Assembly: GCF_000276665.1 (NCBI RefSeq)
Contig: NW_004955405.1
Coordinates: 17,312,368 to 17,376,367 of the forward strand
Direction: 5' to 3'
Source of the DNA: Chinchilla lanigera
Lineage: Eukaryota; Chordata; Mammalia; Rodentia; Chinchillidae
DNA: 64,000 nt
Positions 47,654-59,074 of this stretch are shown one piece after another; position 1 is the stretch's first letter, and every line of letters begins with the position of its first letter. Made by a program: the position numbers and the translations under genes. The notes beneath the pieces were generated by a model. It was not told the DNA's origin. It worked only from the letters and a program-made list of their open reading frames with translations, and searched no databases.

Positions 47654-47732
47654 TTCACAAACAAATTTGTTTTCACAAACAAATTTTAATATGCTACGTT
47701 AAATTCTTAAATTTGTTTCCTTAGGATTTGTT
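47654..47732 (+). repeat. 18-bp tandem repeat and 51-bp direct repeat, copy 1
   Basis: TTCACAAACAAATTTGTT is immediately repeated with a changed end, and the segment 47,682-47,732 (AATTTTAATATGCTACGTTA start, TTTCCTTAGGATTTGTT end) recurs at 48,188-48,238 with only a few changes. Confidence 0.88.
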
Positions 47733-47846
47733 GCCTTTCAACTATGTTCACATAGTTGGCCATGTTTCATTCACCCATGAAGGCTAGGTTTGTTTACCAT
47801 TTCTAACTGGAACAATCAGTTCAGATGCTTTTAAAAATATCTAATT

Positions 47847-47950
47847 CGGGGCTGGGGATTTAGCTCAGCAGCACAGCACCTGCCCGCCAAGCTCAAGGTC
47901 GTGAGTTCGATTCCTGGTCCCAGAAAAACAAACAAACAAACAAACAAACA
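47847..47950 (+). mobile_element. ID SINE (young type), plus strand, 14-bp target-site duplication
   Basis: GGGGCTGGGGATTTAGCTCAG, GCAGCACAGCACCTGCC, GGTCGTGAGTTCGATTCC, then a (CAAA)n tail. AAAAATATCTAATT occurs exactly at 47,833-47,846 and 47,951-47,964. Confidence 0.96.
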
Positions 47951-48187
47951 AAAAATATCTAATTATGAGAACTTTCCCTTACCCTTCCTGTGGAAACTAT
48001 AACTAGAATGTTTAATTAACATGCTTATTTAGAAATTTAATCAGGTCATTTTCCCTAAATAAAAATAGTTTATCTGAGGAGGAAATATGATATGCCATAT
48101 AGGGAAAAGTCAATGTGGAATAGTTCTAAGGTAGCTTTAGTATCTCTGATGTCATGGACCCAGGCTTTTTCCCTCTTTCTGCTCCAC

Positions 48188-48295
48188 AATTTTAATATGC
48201 TACCTTTAATTCTTAAATTTGTTTCCTTAGGATTTGTTTTCTTTTTTTTTTTAAGAATTTAAGTATTTTTTAAGAATTTAATTCTTAAATTTATT
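48188..48295 (+). repeat. 51-bp direct repeat, copy 2, with a partial third echo
   Basis: 48,188-48,238 matches 47,682-47,732; a partial third version (TAATTCTTAAATTTATTTCC) follows at about 48,278-48,297 after a T-run. Confidence 0.85.
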
Positions 48296-48299
48296 TCCT

Positions 48300-49985
48300 T
48301 ATACCTCCCTACATCACATCCCATTTTTATGAAGGATAAAAATCTTTCCCAAACATCTGTCAATAAATTTGCCTTGGGTTCTGTTGCTAACCATTGAGTT
48401 ACATTGTCTTGATCTGTTGGAGAGAAATTGAGTGATTTTCTGGCATTTTCTGCCTCCAGTGTGGGAAATAGGGTCCATTAGCAAAGAATGGGAAAGAGGA
48501 CTGGTTATTGTTAAAGCAACTGAAAGTATCCTTCCTGCTTTCTAAATTTTATTTCTAATGCAAATTTAAGCAGTAAAATTCTTGCTTCTTCTATAAATAT
48601 GCATAACTTCTTGGTTTAAAGCTGATCTCATACTGATCTTTAATAAAATTTTATTTTTGAAATACTATTGACTGGAAATGGAAAGGATTAAAGTTTGTAT
48701 ATTTGAAATCACTCCTGGGATTAATTCAGAAGACCTTTACTCTCTAAGCATAGCTACAGAGCAAGGCTCAAAGTTGACTCAGAGAATTTCTGAAAAATTG
48801 TGCTCTTCTATTTTCCCTATGAGTTTTCATCATCACTTTGAGGTGGCCTATAACTAAAAAATCATGCTAGTATGTTTGCAAGTCTGTACGTACTTTGTGA
48901 AAAGTAAGCAGAGTCCAGATAGTGTTATTTTCATTACTGAACAAATTAAAGAGAAAATAATTTAAAACACAGAATTATTGTGCTTTATATAAACAATATG
49001 TGTATTTTTTAAGTGGGATATATAGAATATTGTAATCAGTTAAATTATAATATAAAGTTGATGATTTTAACACATCCCCCCCTTTTCCATTGGTGGTTAG
49101 CATCCTAAAAGCTTGAATTATCCTCATCATATTCAGTGATTTGTGCTCTGAATTGAGAGAAAAACCAATTGCTATCTCTACTCTATAGGTGAAGTTTGAA
49201 CTATACAAAGAAATTTTGGTTCAAATTAAATGTTGACTAATGAGGTTTAGCTGAAAACCAATGTCACGTGTATAGCAACTCTTCACCACACTGTTACTTT
49301 AATGACATTACTGCATTGATCAAACTACCAGCCAAATTAATTCTTTCTGATTGCTTTTAAACAAACAGCTGCTCAGCATTGGAACAACACATTTAGTTGA
49401 TTCCTCATTCCAGCACCAAGACAGGATTTCCTATTGAGAAAGAGATGTAGACAAACTCCCATGAATAAGCTGTGTGTGACTTGTGGGAAGGGAAAAGGCA
49501 TTGCCACTCAGTGGGACCAAGGAGGTAGAAATTCGGAAGTGGGAAACACTACAGTGGAGGAAAGGAAGTGCTATGAGGAAGGCCCTTGAGCCCTGAGCAT
49601 GGGAAATCTTTGTGAACTCAGAAGAAAAGACAGAAGTTAAATTTGTGTGCAAAGTAGAGGAAACCAGCAATTGACTTTGGAAATTGGAAGTGAAAGAAGA
49701 TCCAGAAATAGAACTTACTGGTGAGATAAACACTGAGTCTGTGAGATACATAATTTCAAGTCGGAAGAATAAATTTATGGACTGAATGTATCTTATCTCT
49801 CTGGCTTCCTTTTTTCAGTTCATCCTTTTGGTCTTTAAATAGCTATAGCACTTTGATGGTACATATTGGATTCTCTAAAGCTCCTTTTAACCCTCATACA
49901 TGCGCTTGAAGATCCCTAGGTAAAGGGGAGATCAGTCTTCATGTGGTGAACTTCAAGGTGAAAATCTCTGGCTGTTTTAGCCTTA
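48300..49985. other. Unassigned sequence, no gene seen
   Basis: About 1.7 kb. The 106-codon minus-strand ORF at 49,431-49,751 has no recognisable domain and no conserved context; treated as chance. Confidence 0.4.
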
Positions 49986-49989
49986 AGTT

Positions 49990-50310
49990 GCTTTTGCAAT
50001 ACAAATGTGATCATGTCACAGATTTCCTTAAAAACTTAAGTAATTCTTCATTGGTCTCAGTATAAAGGTGAGAATTCAGAAAATGACCTACTGAGATTTT
50101 TGTGCCTAGTTGCGACCTATCTTTCCAACCTCTGACTTCCTGTCTCTCTCATCACTGTCCCCTACCCATTCTGTGCTCTTGTTTCACTGGCTTTTTATTT
50201 TCTCCAATATTTAATTCAAGGTCTTTGTGCAAGTTCTTTCCTTTCTTCATATTAACTCATCCCATAGCTCCATCCGATGTCTGCTCACATTTCATTTCTC
50301 CTTTATGTAA
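49990..50310 (+). mobile_element. L2 LINE relic, plus strand
   Basis: ACAAATGTGATCATGTCACA, AGTAATTCTTCATTGGTCTC, AGTATAAAGGTGAGAATTC, ATTCTGTGCTCTTGTTTCAC and TTTGTGCAAGTTCTTTCC follow the L2 3' region in order. Confidence 0.75.
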
Positions 50311-51100
50311 CACTTAATAAGACTTGGTTATCACACATTTGTGACCCATTAGTATCTTTAGCAGTTGAAATCAGAGTTTAATTTCTTTCTAAGAAATCAT
50401 AAAGACAGGGGCGTTTCTAACAAAAAAGAACATAACACAGTAGAGATATTTACAAGTGACAGCATCTTTGGGGAAAACTCTAAAAATAGATTCCAAATGG
50501 AGATAGGATGGCATAACACCTCTAAGAGGAACATCTCAATTCTGTGGAATGGCACTGTCCCCAGCTGTTGCATACTCTGTTACACTGCCCTCCAGATGCT
50601 TGGTCCAGGCCTGCAGGTACCATCACAGGTGAGTTATTTTCTGCAGTTGTGGAGGATGGTATGTGCCTCAGGTGTGGAGAGTGGGAAATAACCAATCTTT
50701 CTTCATCCTCCAATCTCAACTTCCTGTTACACTGAAGAAAATAGAAAGCAATTAGGAAGTAACTTGTGCCACATGTATTTGATAATCTGTACCTGTATTT
50801 CTATGCTTTTCCATCCCTGCTGTTACTACAGATAAAAATTCTCCTGCTCGTCAGACGTGCTCTCTGGCTGACTCATTTGGCCTTACCCTCTCTTACAAAC
50901 ATTTACCATTTTCTCTTTTTTTTAATCTAAAATCTTTATTATTTCCCCCACTTTACAGGTTTAGTCCAGTAGACATCAAAATAAACTACGATAGCCACCA
51001 TATTAAAAACCAACTTATTTGAACATGATTTATTTCTAGATGCTATCAAATTCTCTGCTCATCTATACAAAAATAAATTCCAAAAAGGTTAACTATATCT
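50311..51100. other. Unassigned sequence
   Basis: No gene with support; the 108-codon ORF at 50,365-50,691 has no known domain. Confidence 0.4.
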
Positions 51101-51104
51101 TCTG

Positions 51105-52075
51105 TCTCAAAGTTCTCTACTTCCATTTCTCTTGAATCTTGTCCAGTTAGTCTTTCATCCAACCAATTTCACTAAAATGGATCTTATCAATGTCAGGAAA
51201 GATTTCCAAATTGCTAAATCTATTAAATTCACAGATTCATCTTATTAAAAAACATCAGCAGCATTTGACATTTGATGAGTTCCTCCTCAAAACACACTTT
51301 CCTCATGGCTTCCAAAGCTCTCTTGATGGTTCTTTTCTCTCCTACCTGTGCACTACTTCTGAATCTATGAGCACTTTCTCCTCTTTACCCTGATTTCTTG
51401 ATGCTGCTGTGGCACTGTTGGTAATTAAACCACTTCTTCAGCCACACTGAAAGATGTTATGGTTTTAAATACTCCCTGAAATATACCAGATAGTCCCAAA
51501 TCTAAATCTGGAGCAATTTCACATAACATACTTTTCAACATCCTCTGTTGGATGCCTAATAGAGAGTTCAAACTTAATACTCAGAAACTAAACTACTGAT
51601 ATTCTTCTTTCTCTAACCTGTGTGTAACATAGCAGCCAGAGTTCTCTTTAAAATACAAGTGAAATACTGTGTGTTTCCTTTATACAAGAAACTTAAAATA
51701 CAAATATAAACCCATGAATAAAATAAAGGAGAGATGATAGAAAATTGGGAGGTAGACTTTTGGGGAGAAGTTCAAGATGAGTGAGGAGAGTTAGAAATGA
51801 TCAAGATATGTTATATGCATTTGCCAATTTCCCTAGACAAACATCACTCTCTTGATCACTGTTCTCCACTGATAAAAAGTTATTATATTAATAAATGAGT
51901 CAAACCTATAAAATATTTTTAAATATAAATCTTCTCACTCCTCTGCATAAAATTCAGCTGATTTCCTACCTCACCTGGAAGAAAATCTGAAATATTTACA
52001 ATGCTTTGCCTTTCTAGCTCTGAGTCCTGCCACTGGGTTTTATCTATTTGTGTTCATTCTGTCTTTGGTAAGATA
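51105..52075 (+). mobile_element. L2 LINE relic, plus strand, 5' of the LTR break
   Basis: GGATGCCTAATAGAGAGTTC, AACTAAACTACTGATATTCT, CAGCCAGAGTTCTCTTTAAA, then after an interruption at about 51,670-51,940 CTCCTCTGCATAAAATTCAG and TTTGTGTTCATTCTGTC. These are successive L2 segments; 52,560-52,995 continues them. Confidence 0.7.
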
Positions 52076-52079
52076 GAAT

Positions 52080-52545
52080 CCATTAATCACAATGACAAAA
52101 TAGGAGCCGAAGCTGTTTACATCTCTCTTGATCTTGCTTTTTCATCAATTGAAAACCATATTACAAACCCTGAAGCCATTCCTGAGTCAAACCTATCTAC
52201 CTTTTATCTGACTCCGCAGACCAAGCCAATATTACTATTGTCCTGAATCGGTCCAGGGACAGGTACCGGACAATGAAGCCTTCCCTGTGCATAAAGCCTG
52301 CCGAAGTTCTCCAAACTAGCCACTGCTGAACTGCTCACTCGTCCTTACCTTTACCATGGAAACCCCCGCATGGATGCGGCAGTGACTTCCCCTCATTCCT
52401 GCTTCTGCCTCCTGACCACCCCTGCTGCTTCTGTACATGGCTTCGCGCGGCGTGGTGTACTTCCTGCTCTCAGCACATAATACATTCTTTTATTGCTGTT
52501 AGTCTTTTTGTTTCATCATTTGGTATCCTTGTAAATTAAGATCCC
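52080..52545 (+). mobile_element. Retroviral-type solo LTR inserted in L2, plus strand
   Basis: GC-richer than its surroundings, with CCTTCCCTGTGCATAAAGCC, CTGCTTCTGTACATGGCTTC, CAGCACATAATACATTC and a TTTGGTATCCTTGTAAATTA end, the layout of an ERV1-class LTR. L2 sequence resumes right after it. The 5' edge is uncertain (it may start nearer 52,230). No coding part adjoins. Confidence 0.5.
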
Positions 52546-52559
52546 AGCACAAGCCACGC

Positions 52560-52995
52560 TGTTCCCCTCATTTCCTTCCCTCCAATCTCACCCCTCAATC
52601 TCACTGTTCCTCAGGTGAACCAAGCCTGCTCTTCTCAGCACTGTTGCCGTGCCCTTCCCTTTGCTTGTAACTCTCTCCCCGCTGTTCTTCATATGTTCGC
52701 CCCGTCCTTTCCTTCAGGACGTGCTCAGGTTCCATCTTATCAACAAGGCCTTTATTGACTGCACTATAGTAATAGAACTTTCCTTTCATCTCTTCCTACC
52801 TTGCACTGATACAGTCTATTTTCTAATATGCTTTCACTTATTTTCCCATAAAATGTATCAACATCATCTATTTGCTTTTCTAAAAATACAACTACAACAT
52901 AAACTTCACCAGGAAAAGGGAATTGTTTACAATGCCTAGACACATATTTGGAATAAAATTGGCATTCAGCAATTATTGGTTGAATGAGTGAATGA
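52560..52995 (+). mobile_element. L2 LINE 3' end, plus strand
   Basis: AATCTCACTGTTCCTCAGG, CCTTCCCTTTGCTTGTAAC, CAACAAGGCCTTTATTGAC, GCATTCAGCAATTATTGGTT and a GAATGAATGAA tail match the L2 3' end through its terminal repeats. Confidence 0.82.
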
Positions 52996-53063
52996 ATGAA
53001 TATGTATGCATTTCCAGATTGGTCCAGAGACAGTGGACAAAGTGATCAGAAATTAAATATTTA

Positions 53064-53152
53064 GGGCTGGGGATATAGCTCAGTGGCATAAGCGTTTGCC
53101 TGGCAAGCCTGAGGTCATGAGTTCGATTCCCAGTACCCAAAAAAAAAAAAAA
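53064..53152 (+). mobile_element. ID SINE, plus strand, target-site duplication
   Basis: GGGCTGGGGATATAGCTCAG, TTTGCCTGGCAAGCC, GGTCATGAGTTCGATTCCC, pure poly(A) tail. AATTAAATATTTA (53,051-53,063) and AATTTAAATATTTA (from 53,153) flank it. Confidence 0.95.
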
Positions 53153-53166
53153 AATTTAAATATTTA

Positions 53167-53258
53167 TACTTTTCTCTTTGTTATTTCTGATGCAACAATC
53201 CCACCAAGTCTCTGCTGCATGTCGGGAGGGGTTGATAACATCTAAATATGAAAGGGAA

Positions 53259-53299
<41 letters not shown>

Positions 53300-53604
53300 T
53301 ATTCCATTATAAAGGAATAATTAAAGGCAACAAAGGAAAACACAAAAAGGAGACAAAGAGTTACCCTGGAGCTACCTTAGGCTGCTCCCTCTTCCCATAG
53401 CACTCCGGGACCAGAAGTGAAGAGCATTCTACTTGTTCCAGTATCTTGCACCGGGATACTAAATAAAACTGCTACAGAAATAATGTGTACAATGAAAACA
53501 AAATCTGACTGAAGGCCTGGCACTATATCATTTATTAAAAATTATCTCTCATTAACATTAGCCTTTGTCAAATGGAGAAGCATAAACTACTCTATATCAT
53601 TTAT
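53167..53604. other. Unassigned sequence with a (TG)n tract
   Basis: Apart from (TG)n at 53,263-53,298, nothing recognised. ACTAAATAAAACTGC at about 53,459 is polyA-signal-like but no LTR edge was visible. Confidence 0.4.
53263..53298 (+). repeat. (TG)18 microsatellite
   Basis: Uninterrupted TG dinucleotides, ending in TATT. Confidence 0.99.
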
Positions 53605-53624
53605 GTATCTATCTCTCTATCCAT

Positions 53625-53655
<31 letters not shown>

Positions 53656-53688
53656 CTTATCTATCTACCTATCTAATCTATCTATAGT
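53605..53688 (+). repeat. (TCTA)n microsatellite
   Basis: Perfect ATCT units in the middle flanked by imperfect ones (CTCT, CACT-type changes). Confidence 0.97.
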
Positions 53689-54035
53689 TGCCCTTTATAT
53701 TTCTTCTAAATAGTAGCAATTGATATGATTCCTTCAATGTTTCATTCATATTTAAAATTTAACTTCTGCTGTATTCCCCCTCCTTTTCCATGTTACAAAT
53801 CTTTGCCAGTTTTGGCCTCAAACAATGTACATTTTGCATATATTATTTCTAACCATATATCTTATATATAAACATTGAGTGATTCTAGAAATGGATAAGT
53901 GAAGATATTTTCTTCCTTCCCTTCTCTATCTCTTTCTCTCTCTCTCTGTTCTCTTCAGATCTGGGGACTGAATCTACAGAGTGCCGGGATGAGCTACATG
54001 CCCTATCCATTTGTTTGTTTATCAATTTATTTGTT

Positions 54036-54222
54036 TGTTTTTGTGGTACTGACGATCAAACTCAGGAGCACTCCATCACTGAGATATATCCCAAGCCCTT
54101 TTTATTTGATTTTTGAGAGAGGGTCTCGGTAAGTTTTCCAGGCTGGCCTTGAACTTGTGTTCTTGCTGCCTAAGCCACTTGAGTACCTAGGATTGCAGAC
54201 ATCACACTATGTCCAGCAGATA
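54036..54222 (-). mobile_element. B1-dID dimeric SINE, minus strand
   Basis: On the minus strand a B1 half (reversed landmarks TTTTGAGAGAGGGTCTCGGT and GGCTGGCCTTGAACTTG) comes first and a decayed ID half second (reversed landmarks TGGTACTGACGATCAAACTC, CATCACTGAGATATATCCC, AAGCCC). B1 then ID is the order of the B1-dID dimer known from non-muroid rodents. A further ID-like fragment lies at about 53,960-54,005. Confidence 0.7.
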
Positions 54223-54374
54223 AGCTTTTAATAGTTGTGGCCTTCAATTTTTTCTCAGCTGGGGCACTAAGACATAAAACAAAGGTAAATGAGTGCCACT
54301 ATCACATTCATTTTTATGGAGTTGATAGCAAACCAGTTTTTCAAACTTGTCTTTGAAAAAGAAAAAAAACTAAT

Positions 54375-54435
54375 TAAATGCTTATGTAGTACCAGACATT
54401 GCTAGGCACCACTCCAAGGGAGTAAAAATGAACTA
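54375..54435 (-). mobile_element. Possible L2 3' end fragment, minus strand
   Basis: AATGCTTATGTAGTACCAGA and CATTGCTAGGCACCACTCCA resemble the reversed L2 tail. Short. Confidence 0.4.
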
Positions 54436-54779
54436 GCATACATTTGTTCTATTATCCAGTTTGTAAGATTTTTTTGGTTTAAAAATTATATCATTTAGAA
54501 ATGCAAATAGAAATTTAAACACAAAAATCTGACTAACTGAGAAGTAAACAGGAGATTGATGCAATAGTCAATATCAGCCCTATGGAGCCACAGCCTAGTT
54601 ATTTGTTTTTTCACCTCTTTGATTTGTCTTTCCATCTGCACTTTACCTTTATACTTTAGTGATAGGTTATTCTTTCTCTCTGACAGTCTCCATTATCTTT
54701 CCCTTTCAGCTTATGTTTAATACAGCTGCCAGAGGGATCTACATCCCTGTACTCCACACACATAGAAAATCTTGAAAGA

Positions 54780-55071
54780 TGATGTGAAAGTGGCATACAT
54801 CCTGTAGCTACTAAACTTCAAAGTTCTGAATGCTGATCTTTTCATGGGCCAGCAGTACTGTGGTAGGATGCTCTCGTGTTAAGGGGCATTGACAGGAAGC
54901 TACAGCTCCCATCAGCTGGCAATCATAAGGGTAAATAGCAGAAATTTTACAGTGTGCTGTTCTCAAAGTAGGATGTTCAGTAGGATGCCTTTTCAATTGA
55001 CAATATTTGCAACTCACAATGGTTTTCTTGGGATGTAACCCCATCATAAGAAGTCAAGGAGCCACTTGTAT
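54780..55071 (+). mobile_element. MER2/Tigger-type DNA transposon relic
   Basis: TGATCTTTTCATGGGCCAGC, GAAGCTACAGCTCCCATCAG, CAATCATAAGGGTAAATAGC, GTAGGATGTTCAGTAGG and the end GGATGTAACCCCATCATAAG match MER2 (a non-autonomous mariner/Tigger derivative) in order. Non-coding. Confidence 0.75.
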
Positions 55072-58000
55072 GACTCTGCTGCAAATCTTTTGCTAGTGTT
55101 TCGTTTCAATAAAGGAAAGTTCCATTTCCTAGCACAGAACCCAAAGTCTTCTTGACCTCACTGTCCTGAGATTTTACCTCTTACCCCTGTTGTACTCTGT
55201 CCTCAAACTAAGATGCTATTGTTCTTATTAGGCAATCTAAATATCTTTAAACCCCTGTGCTTGTTGATACTGCTTTCACTGCTTCTTCCTTTAAAATTGC
55301 TACCTCTTGCATGAAGTCTAATTCGCCAGTGCTTGGAAGTAGTTTTCCATAGATCTTCTTGTATTTTAATAGCACCTACAGCATTCTTTTTTCCAATTGT
55401 GTTGAAAAGGAAACTTAAACTGCTTAACATTTTAAGAAGACTATTTGAACAGACACTGATTGATTCAGGACTCAGGCAACTCTATACCATAGGGAGTAGG
55501 AGGGTGCCAGGAAGGGGTTGTTGCTGTGGGAGGCTTTCCTAAGACACATACTGAAGCAAGACAAAGAAAATATTTCATTGGTTATGGTGAGCACTAACCT
55601 TATTTGAATCATCCCAATGGAAAATCTTTAGTTGGGAGTTAGTTGGCAGTGTTTGGTTGGTTAAGCCTAAAGCATGTGTTAGTCTTTATACTGAATTAGG
55701 TTTGCATTTGCTTAGCAGAAATCTAAGGCTCTGGAGTTGCCTTACCCTAATGACCATTCCACTTAGTAAAAAATAATTCATTAAAATATTTCTTATTAAA
55801 CAAGGTGCTTAAGCAAAGGTTACTTCTCATCTGTAGCTATGTCTTCTAAAGCACTGCTTTAGATGTTTGAATGTACAAAACATTTATCAAATCAGAATTT
55901 ATGTAGTTAATATAATGGAGCTGAATAATCCTTCCTCTGTTCATTGCCTCCATATGTTTGATTTATTTTTTACTCATTTCCTGTCTTGGAAGCAGCCTGC
56001 CTAGGAATTAGTGTATACATCTCATTGACAGCCTTCTGTCAACGTTTTCTCAAAGATCTAATTTTGAATTACCTCAGTTTAATGTAGTACTGAGTAATTC
56101 TCAGTTTTTAATCACTGATAAGAACTGTATTTATAAATTATAATGAAAATAATTTCATTAGAAAGTTAGAATTTTATCTATGTTAATAAAAATAAAAATA
56201 GCTCCCACCCACAGATGTCATTTTCTTGTTTCTTACCTTTGATCTCAGTTTACTCTTTCATAATACGATACAAAAGTTCATTTATTACCTTGGAATCTAG
56301 TATTTTTCCTATTTTAATAATATCATTCATTGGGACCCAGGTTAATTTTGGCATTTTTATTTTCATATTTTAAAGTTGATTATTAAGATTGAGTAAGCAA
56401 TTTCTGTTAGAGACACTGCATTCATTAAAGGAACAATTACATTATTTACTGCCAACCCCTTTCCTGAGGAGGACGACAGATGGACTCTCAGGTAGGAGGA
56501 AGCTCCACATCCATCCTGCATGCAAAAGCTGCCAGGCCAGCACTGCCTCTTGTTTGTGCAGAGGACTAAATGAAATTACGGATGTATAATTGCTTAGCAA
56601 TGTCAAAAGCACTACTTACATCCACAGGCTCAGTATTATTAGTTTTGTTACCAGTTTTATTATGCCATTATAAGGACATGACACTACTATTTTAAATAAA
56701 TCTACTCGCAATTAAACATCTGAATGAGTTTTTGTGTTTTCAAATAATGCAGTATTTGAGAAGTTATCCACTCTTTCCAGTGATACTGCTATTGATCACA
56801 CATGATTTGGAATCCTTGCAAAAATAATCATTGATAATTAGACCCCTATAAATATGCTGGGATTTTAAAGAAAACTACTTTTCATTATATATTTGTATAC
56901 ATAATACTAAATATATAAGTTTTATAGTTACACATTTAATAAAGAACAAGGCAGGGACTCAACTTCACAAAAAAGGAAATAACTGACCTTTTAAAAACTT
57001 AATTATGTGATGCAATAGTATCTATAGAACAATTTATGAAATTTTCTTGCCAAAATGTGAACCTGAGCCTAGATCATAAATTAAAATATATATACCCCAA
57101 ATAACATAAGATAATAAGGTGATATAGTCACTTAACTAACTCAGAACATTTTACAGAACAAATAACCTACTTCTTTAACAAAGAAAAGGGACTGGAAAAC
57201 AAGAAATGGCGATTGTTTTTGTGGGCTGAAATGGATTTAAGTAACATGCTTAGTATTGAACTTGTTTGGACTCTAAGTAAATCAACTCTTAAAAGACATT
57301 TAGATGCAATCAAAGACAGTTGAACACAGAAGGGATATTTAATATTTTTAACAAATTATTTTAAGTTTGAATTTACATGTGACAATGGCTTTATGATACT
57401 GTTACAAGAAGCATTTATCTTTTAAAAGTATATGGAGAAATTATTTACAAGTAAATGTTATAAATCTAGTTTTTCCTTCCAAATGTTACAGTACCTTGAA
57501 GTAGAGCAAACTATGAAGGAAGGTAAGAGATAAAACAAAAATGATAGATTATTATCATGATGAGACTCACTACAGCTGAATTAGTATTGATTGCACTACT
57601 CTTCTAATTGTGTGCATGACTGAAGTTTTTTATAATAATAAAAGTTTAAAGTGAGAGAATGAGACAGGCATATAGACAGAAATAACACGACTGAGACTAT
57701 TTCTGAACTTTGCAATTTCCCGGCTTATCCAAGATAGCCCAGTTGCTATCCTGCCCATAGGTTACACAAGTTATCCTCAAGTTCCTCTTTCTTCATGTTA
57801 ATCTTGCACTAACCTTCTATTTGCAACCAAGATCCCCAACTAACACACAGAGCCAGCCAAGAAGCATGCTAATGAGCTTCCCTAGTAGTCGTATTAGAGA
57901 ACTAAAAATATTTCAATCTGCTCTATAAAAGATGTGCTCTATATAGACATTGCTGCTTCCATTCAAGTGCCAATCATAATTTTAGACAAAAGTTTTCTGG

Positions 58001-58101
58001 GCTGTGTTTTACATATTCATAATCTAAAATAAGACTAAATAAAATTGAGACACTTGAGAAACTACCACTAAGAAAAACAATTACCCAGAAATACAATTAA
58101 A
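55072..58101. other. Long unassigned AT-rich stretch, no gene seen
   Basis: About 3 kb. No repeat I can name. A balanced-composition patch at 56,390-56,590 could be conserved non-coding or an old repeat. ORFs are all under 80 codons without domains. Confidence 0.4.
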
Positions 58102-58335
58102 GCAGGGGTTTTCAACCAGGAATGATGTGCTCCACCAGGAACATTTGGCAATGACTACAAACATTTTGCTTATCATGATTTGAGAATAAAGGGTGTGCAG
58201 AATCAAGGATATCTCATTGGTCTTGTGGGTAAAGGTCAAGGATGCTGTTGACCATCTTTAAGTGTACAGCCAGCAATCTTCCCCTACTGAAAACCAGGAA
58301 ATACATATTTCAAAATGTCCACAATGCCAGTGTAA
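58102..58335 (+). mobile_element. MER20 hAT-type MITE, plus strand
   Basis: AGGGGTTTTCAACCAGGAAT start, ACATTTGGCAATGACTACAA, GTGGGTAAAGGTCAAGGATG, ACCATCTTTAAGTGTACAG and TTTCAAAATGTCCACAATGCC follow MER20 closely. The far inverted end is lost. Confidence 0.85.
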
Positions 58336-58339
58336 GAAA

Positions 58340-59070
58340 TTAAACCCCATAATAAACAAGCGAAATGCAGAGTTTATCATTTGGTGGTTATTAATCCCTA
58401 ACTTTAAATTTTCCTGTCAGCCTAATATAAAGCCCAATCTGACACCATTACTTTAAATCTGAGGTAGATAGTCCTAGAATTTCTGCATTTATTTTAGTAC
58501 TTCACGATGTAGTTCATAAATTATGTATATTGTATATTAAAATGTGTGTTTGTAGTTTAATTAAATTTGGGGAACTGTTACAGTATATTCCTAAAAAGAT
58601 CAATCAGTAATAAGTGCTGTTTTAGCAATCTACAGTTGTTATTTTCTATTTTCAAAATTATACCTTTTCATTCATTTGGAGTGATGGGAATCATTAAATC
58701 TTTGCTTGACAGATAAGTTACAAATAGTAATTTTTCTCTCTGTCAAAGTTATAATTACTATTATAGTTTTCAGCTGACCTAGAAAATGATTTATCTAAAA
58801 ATATTAAAATATATGTATTAGATGTTCCTTATTGAGATTTTGTTTCATTTTGCAGTATCCAGAAAAATACTATAAGAATAATTCTATTAATATCAAAGTT
58901 CCCTGAAAAATTATTTTCTACTATAAAAGCAGTATAATATTTATTTATATTTAGGACATAAAATATACTATTATACATGTTCTTCTCTTCATGGACCCTC
59001 AGTGTTCTGAATTAAAGAAGTCAATTTCTTATTTAAAAACTAAAAATGTTTCTCAGATATTAAAAGCTGA
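58340..59070. other. Unassigned AT-rich sequence
   Basis: No gene or named repeat seen. Confidence 0.4.
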
Positions 59071-59074
59071 AAAG

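Noticed and set aside
49431..49751. 106-codon Ser-rich minus-strand ORF
   Set aside because: No domain, no context, and the plus strand reads like ordinary unassigned genomic DNA.
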